From positions 1 through 7,712 of the forward strand of contig JAFXRA010000212.1 in NCBI GenBank assembly GCA_017526725.1: a stretch of 7,712 nt of DNA, written 5' to 3'. The position numbers were made by a program, and so were the translations under genes. This DNA comes from Candidatus Rifleibacteriota bacterium. GTDB lineage: Bacteria; Riflebacteria; Ozemobacteria; Ozemobacterales; Ozemobacteraceae. Every line of letters begins with the position of its first letter. Within the stretch, counting starts at the first letter, position 1. Below, piece by piece: positions 5,245 through 7,712 of the stretch. The notes below the pieces were generated by a model that worked only from the letters and a program-made list of their open reading frames with translations, ran no database searches and was not told the origin of the DNA.

Positions 5245-7701
5245 ATGGGTTGGTTCTCAAGAAAGATAAAAGACCCTGAAGAAGTCTTTTCAAGGCTTTC
5301 TCAGAGGGATAAAAAAATATCTGACAAAGCAAAAGGCGAGTTTATTTCTTGCCTGAATTCTTCACATATAGAATTTCTTGTCAAAAAATTCGAAGAGACT
5401 GACAACAGTGATTTACGTCTTTCCATTCTAGAAATTTTTGCAGCAAAGAATGACATTTTAAGTGAACAAGATTTAAGACTTATCTTAACTCTTATAAAAT
5501 ATCCAGACCCTGTATATAGAGAAACTTTCAAAGAAATATTATCTGCAGTAAACAGCGACAATCTTAAAGCTGTTACAGAATGTCTTTCAAAAACATCTGA
5601 TATAGGAATACATAAAACCATTCAATTTGGTATTGAAAAATCCGGGCTTCTAAGCATGCTTCTGCAGCAGTGGAATCAATTCTCGATAAAAGAACAGATT
5701 CTTTATCTTGAAGAAATTGTTTTGCTGCAAAACCCCAAAACTTTCCCTATCTTCATTGACATAATGAAGGATGAAACAGTTGAAGCTAAAAAAGAAGAAA
5801 AGAAAATTCTTCAGGTTGAATTTACAAAGCACGTAGAAAAAATAAAAAGCCCTGAATTTCTCGACATGTGCGTAAAATCAATGCCGGCTATTTCCCCATC
5901 AATGAGATATTCGGTATTTAAGTGTCTACAACGTCACGGCGACGAATTTTTCAAAAAAGTATTTGAAGGTTTGGGCAAAAAATCTGACGGATACAGACAG
6001 AATATATTGCATCTGACAGAACAGCTTTCAGATCCGATTTCTTATCCCTACCTTTTTAATTTTATTCTCGACCCCTATAAAGCTATTCCGCCTATAGTTT
6101 CAGACACAATAAGCAAAATAGTTAAAACATTCTGTGATGAACTTGAAGCAATGACTCCTGAGCAGTTAAAAAGCAAGGAAGTCTTAGATAGAGTTAAATA
6201 TTTTACCGACCCTCTGGAAAAGAACCTTACAGAAAGACATTTCCAGTGCATTAAAACATTAACAGAATGTCTGCTTCGTCTTGGGAAATATTTGCCAGAC
6301 GTTATTTTAAGGAATTTTGCAAAGCTATACAGATACAATGAAAACTATGTTAAGAGTTTCTTAAGAGGTTTGAAACCTGACGAAAGAAAAACACTTTTAA
6401 TTAATGCATGCTGCTACAAAGATGAAGAAACCGGTAAAACTGCGTTAAAAATACTTTCTGACCCTACAGAAAACTATATAATTGAAACTCTTAATACTTT
6501 GCTTCTCGAACACTTCATGGAGGTACCCCATAACCTTCAGACTGAAGTTATTAATCTAATGATGGACCCGCGTCTTCAGAGATTTGTTACAGAAGTTTTA
6601 TATCATCAAGACCCTGAATTACGTTCAAGAATTCTTTGGATTCTAGGCGAATCAGGTTCCCAAAACGCATTACAGATTATTGAAACAAAACTTCGCGACC
6701 CTGACTATATTGTAAGAGAAAATATATTAAAGATTCTTGACCTGCCTCATTTTAAAAATGAAGCTGGTACAGAAATGATTTTAAAACTGTTGAAAGATAC
6801 TGATTCCAATATAGTTCTTCAAACAATAGAAAAGCTAAAAGACAGAGATCATCCTGCGATTATCGGTGCTCTATCTAAATTGTTGTCTTCAACAATCAAC
6901 GATGTGAAAGTTGCTGCTCACAAGGCTATTGCATATATTACCAGAAGAAAATATATGACTGGTTTTGATAAAATGAATGATGAAACCAGATTGGCTATTG
7001 GCACCTCTCTTATAAAGATGGATCCAACCTTTATGGAAGACATCACAAGAGACCTTTCAGCATCAGACCAGCGCGTCAGAGTTTTGTCAGCTAAGATTCT
7101 TGAAATACTCTGCGATTTTATTCCACCAGAATTAAAAACAAACCTGATTGTTGCTATAACAGACCCTGACCCTCAGGTTAGAGCCGTTGTTATTATGGGC
7201 TTAGGTAAAATTGGCGGTCCATCAGTTGCAGGTATGTTAGTCAGTTATTTAAAAGACCAGGATGACAGAGTTAGGGCTAATGCCGTTGAAGCAATGCAGT
7301 TTGTCGGAGACCAATCTCTTATAAACGACATTCTGCCATGTTTGTATGATGACAATAACCGTGTCAGAGGCAATACAATCATTACTCTTTGGAAACTCGG
7401 CTATTATCAGATTTACGAAGCAGTTATAAACATGATGAGAAATCAGGATAAATGGATGAGAGCCTCTGCTGTATTTGCTTTAGGGGAATTGAAAGACACA
7501 AGATTTTTCACTTTGCTTCTATCTGTTTTAAGAGATCCTGATCCAGACGTTAGAAGAAATGTGGTAACTGCTTTGGCAAAAATAGCCCCACCCTATCTTT
7601 TAGCTCCATATATCAGACCTTTGAGGTTTGACCCGGATGAAAATGTTCGTAAGGAGGTTATGGCAGTTTTAACAGCTAAGCCACCAGCTCCAAAGAAATG
7701 A
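5245..7701 (+). CDS. Large cytoplasmic HEAT-repeat protein (818 aa)
   Basis: An alpha-solenoid scaffold built of HEAT repeats, a fold that binds other proteins or nucleic acid; no catalytic domain is visible. The repeat signature DP(D/E)xxVRxxA..AL recurs with a very regular spacing of about 31 residues in the C-terminal part, at about residues 640, 671, 702, 733, 765 and 796. Earlier, weaker copies lie near 455, 486, 518, 551 and 606. The N-terminal 400 residues are helical and more divergent, with motifs such as LRLSILEIFAAKN that look like decayed repeats. There is no signal peptide or membrane segment. The ATG at 5245 has a weak AAGAG (5231-5235) upstream; the start MGWFSRKIKDPEEVF has a short basic, aromatic N-terminus. 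The end is proline/lysine rich (KPPAPKK). The next gene may start at an ATGA overlap with its stop. The function is not identifiable from sequence. Confidence 0.93.
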   Translation: MGWFSRKIKDPEEVFSRLSQRDKKISDKAKGEFISCLNSSHIEFLVKKFEETDNSDLRLSILEIFAAKNDILSEQDLRLILTLIKYPDPVYRETFKEILSAVNSDNLKAVTECLSKTSDIGIHKTIQFGIEKSGLLSMLLQQWNQFSIKEQILYLEEIVLLQNPKTFPIFIDIMKDETVEAKKEEKKILQVEFTKHVEKIKSPEFLDMCVKSMPAISPSMRYSVFKCLQRHGDEFFKKVFEGLGKKSDGYRQNILHLTEQLSDPISYPYLFNFILDPYKAIPPIVSDTISKIVKTFCDELEAMTPEQLKSKEVLDRVKYFTDPLEKNLTERHFQCIKTLTECLLRLGKYLPDVILRNFAKLYRYNENYVKSFLRGLKPDERKTLLINACCYKDEETGKTALKILSDPTENYIIETLNTLLLEHFMEVPHNLQTEVINLMMDPRLQRFVTEVLYHQDPELRSRILWILGESGSQNALQIIETKLRDPDYIVRENILKILDLPHFKNEAGTEMILKLLKDTDSNIVLQTIEKLKDRDHPAIIGALSKLLSSTINDVKVAAHKAIAYITRRKYMTGFDKMNDETRLAIGTSLIKMDPTFMEDITRDLSASDQRVRVLSAKILEILCDFIPPELKTNLIVAITDPDPQVRAVVIMGLGKIGGPSVAGMLVSYLKDQDDRVRANAVEAMQFVGDQSLINDILPCLYDDNNRVRGNTIITLWKLGYYQIYEAVINMMRNQDKWMRASAVFALGELKDTRFFTLLLSVLRDPDPDVRRNVVTALAKIAPPYLLAPYIRPLRFDPDENVRKEVMAVLTAKPPAPKK

Positions 7702-7712
7702 TTTGGTCATTA
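7698..7712 (+). CDS. Possible start of a following gene at an ATGA overlap (five codons visible)
   Basis: The HEAT gene ends AAATGA, and the ATG within it opens a frame (MIWSL) that runs to the window edge. A 4-bp ATGA overlap is a common sign of translational coupling in operons. No ribosome site lies immediately upstream, and five codons cannot identify a product, so this is only a hint. Confidence 0.25.

Noticed and set aside
5301..5621. Minus-strand frames inside the HEAT gene (also 5650-5832 and 6075-6338)
   Set aside because: Antisense shadows of a long, clearly repeat-structured protein.
7650..7662. AAGGAGGTTATG near the HEAT gene end as the start of a new gene
   Set aside because: The ATG is in frame with the HEAT protein (KEVMAVL) and reaches the same stop, so it would give only a 14-residue fragment; the AGGAGG arises from Lys-Glu-Val codons.

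Overview
The window reads as chromosomal DNA of an AT-rich bacterium with a secretory pathway. No phage, transposase, CRISPR, rRNA or tRNA signal was found. The lineage cannot be fixed from the sequence alone. rpoB has its own promoter and is not preceded by rplL, unlike the rplKAJL-rpoBC order of most bacteria. Cyanobacteria and their relatives also separate these loci, so a deep-branching uncultured group (for example a Melainabacteria-like one) is possible, but this is a guess.

Left part, minus strand (1-2960): the N-terminal 899 residues of RNA polymerase beta (rpoB), running off the window edge; rpoC would normally follow outside. The RpoB is recognisable by its rifampicin-pocket region but has unusual features. 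These are a 38-residue cysteine-rich insertion near the N-terminus, a roughly 66-residue insertion before the conserved RSNQGT segment, and three related GE(V/I)I motifs. Upstream lies a consensus sigma-70 promoter (TTGACA, 17 bp, TATAAT) with a 36-bp pure A/T tract behind it. A strong intrinsic terminator sits between this promoter and the rpoB start, which suggests attenuation or a small leader RNA.

Middle (2961-3420): the gap between divergent transcription units. It holds two short tandem-repeat clusters and a more GC-rich, hairpin-forming patch (about 3097-3308) that may be a dispersed repeat or a small or decayed gene.

Right part (3384-7712): a two-gene plus-strand operon encodes a winged-helix protein with a C-terminal domain resembling a degraded nucleotidyltransferase, then an exported TPR plus FxLYD-like protein. 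The first gene seems to be transcribed from a promoter so close to its ATG that the mRNA would be nearly leaderless. A small two-helix membrane protein gene converges on this operon, with the two stop codons overlapping. It is divergent from a large 818-residue HEAT-repeat protein, and the shared promoter region carries an 11-bp direct repeat with exact 21-bp spacing. The last bases hint at a further gene starting at an ATGA overlap with the HEAT gene stop.

Apart from the shared operon and overlapping ends, nothing in the sequence ties these genes into a single pathway. The most unusual elements are the rpoB leader and RpoB insertions, and the winged-helix/pseudo-nucleotidyltransferase protein.
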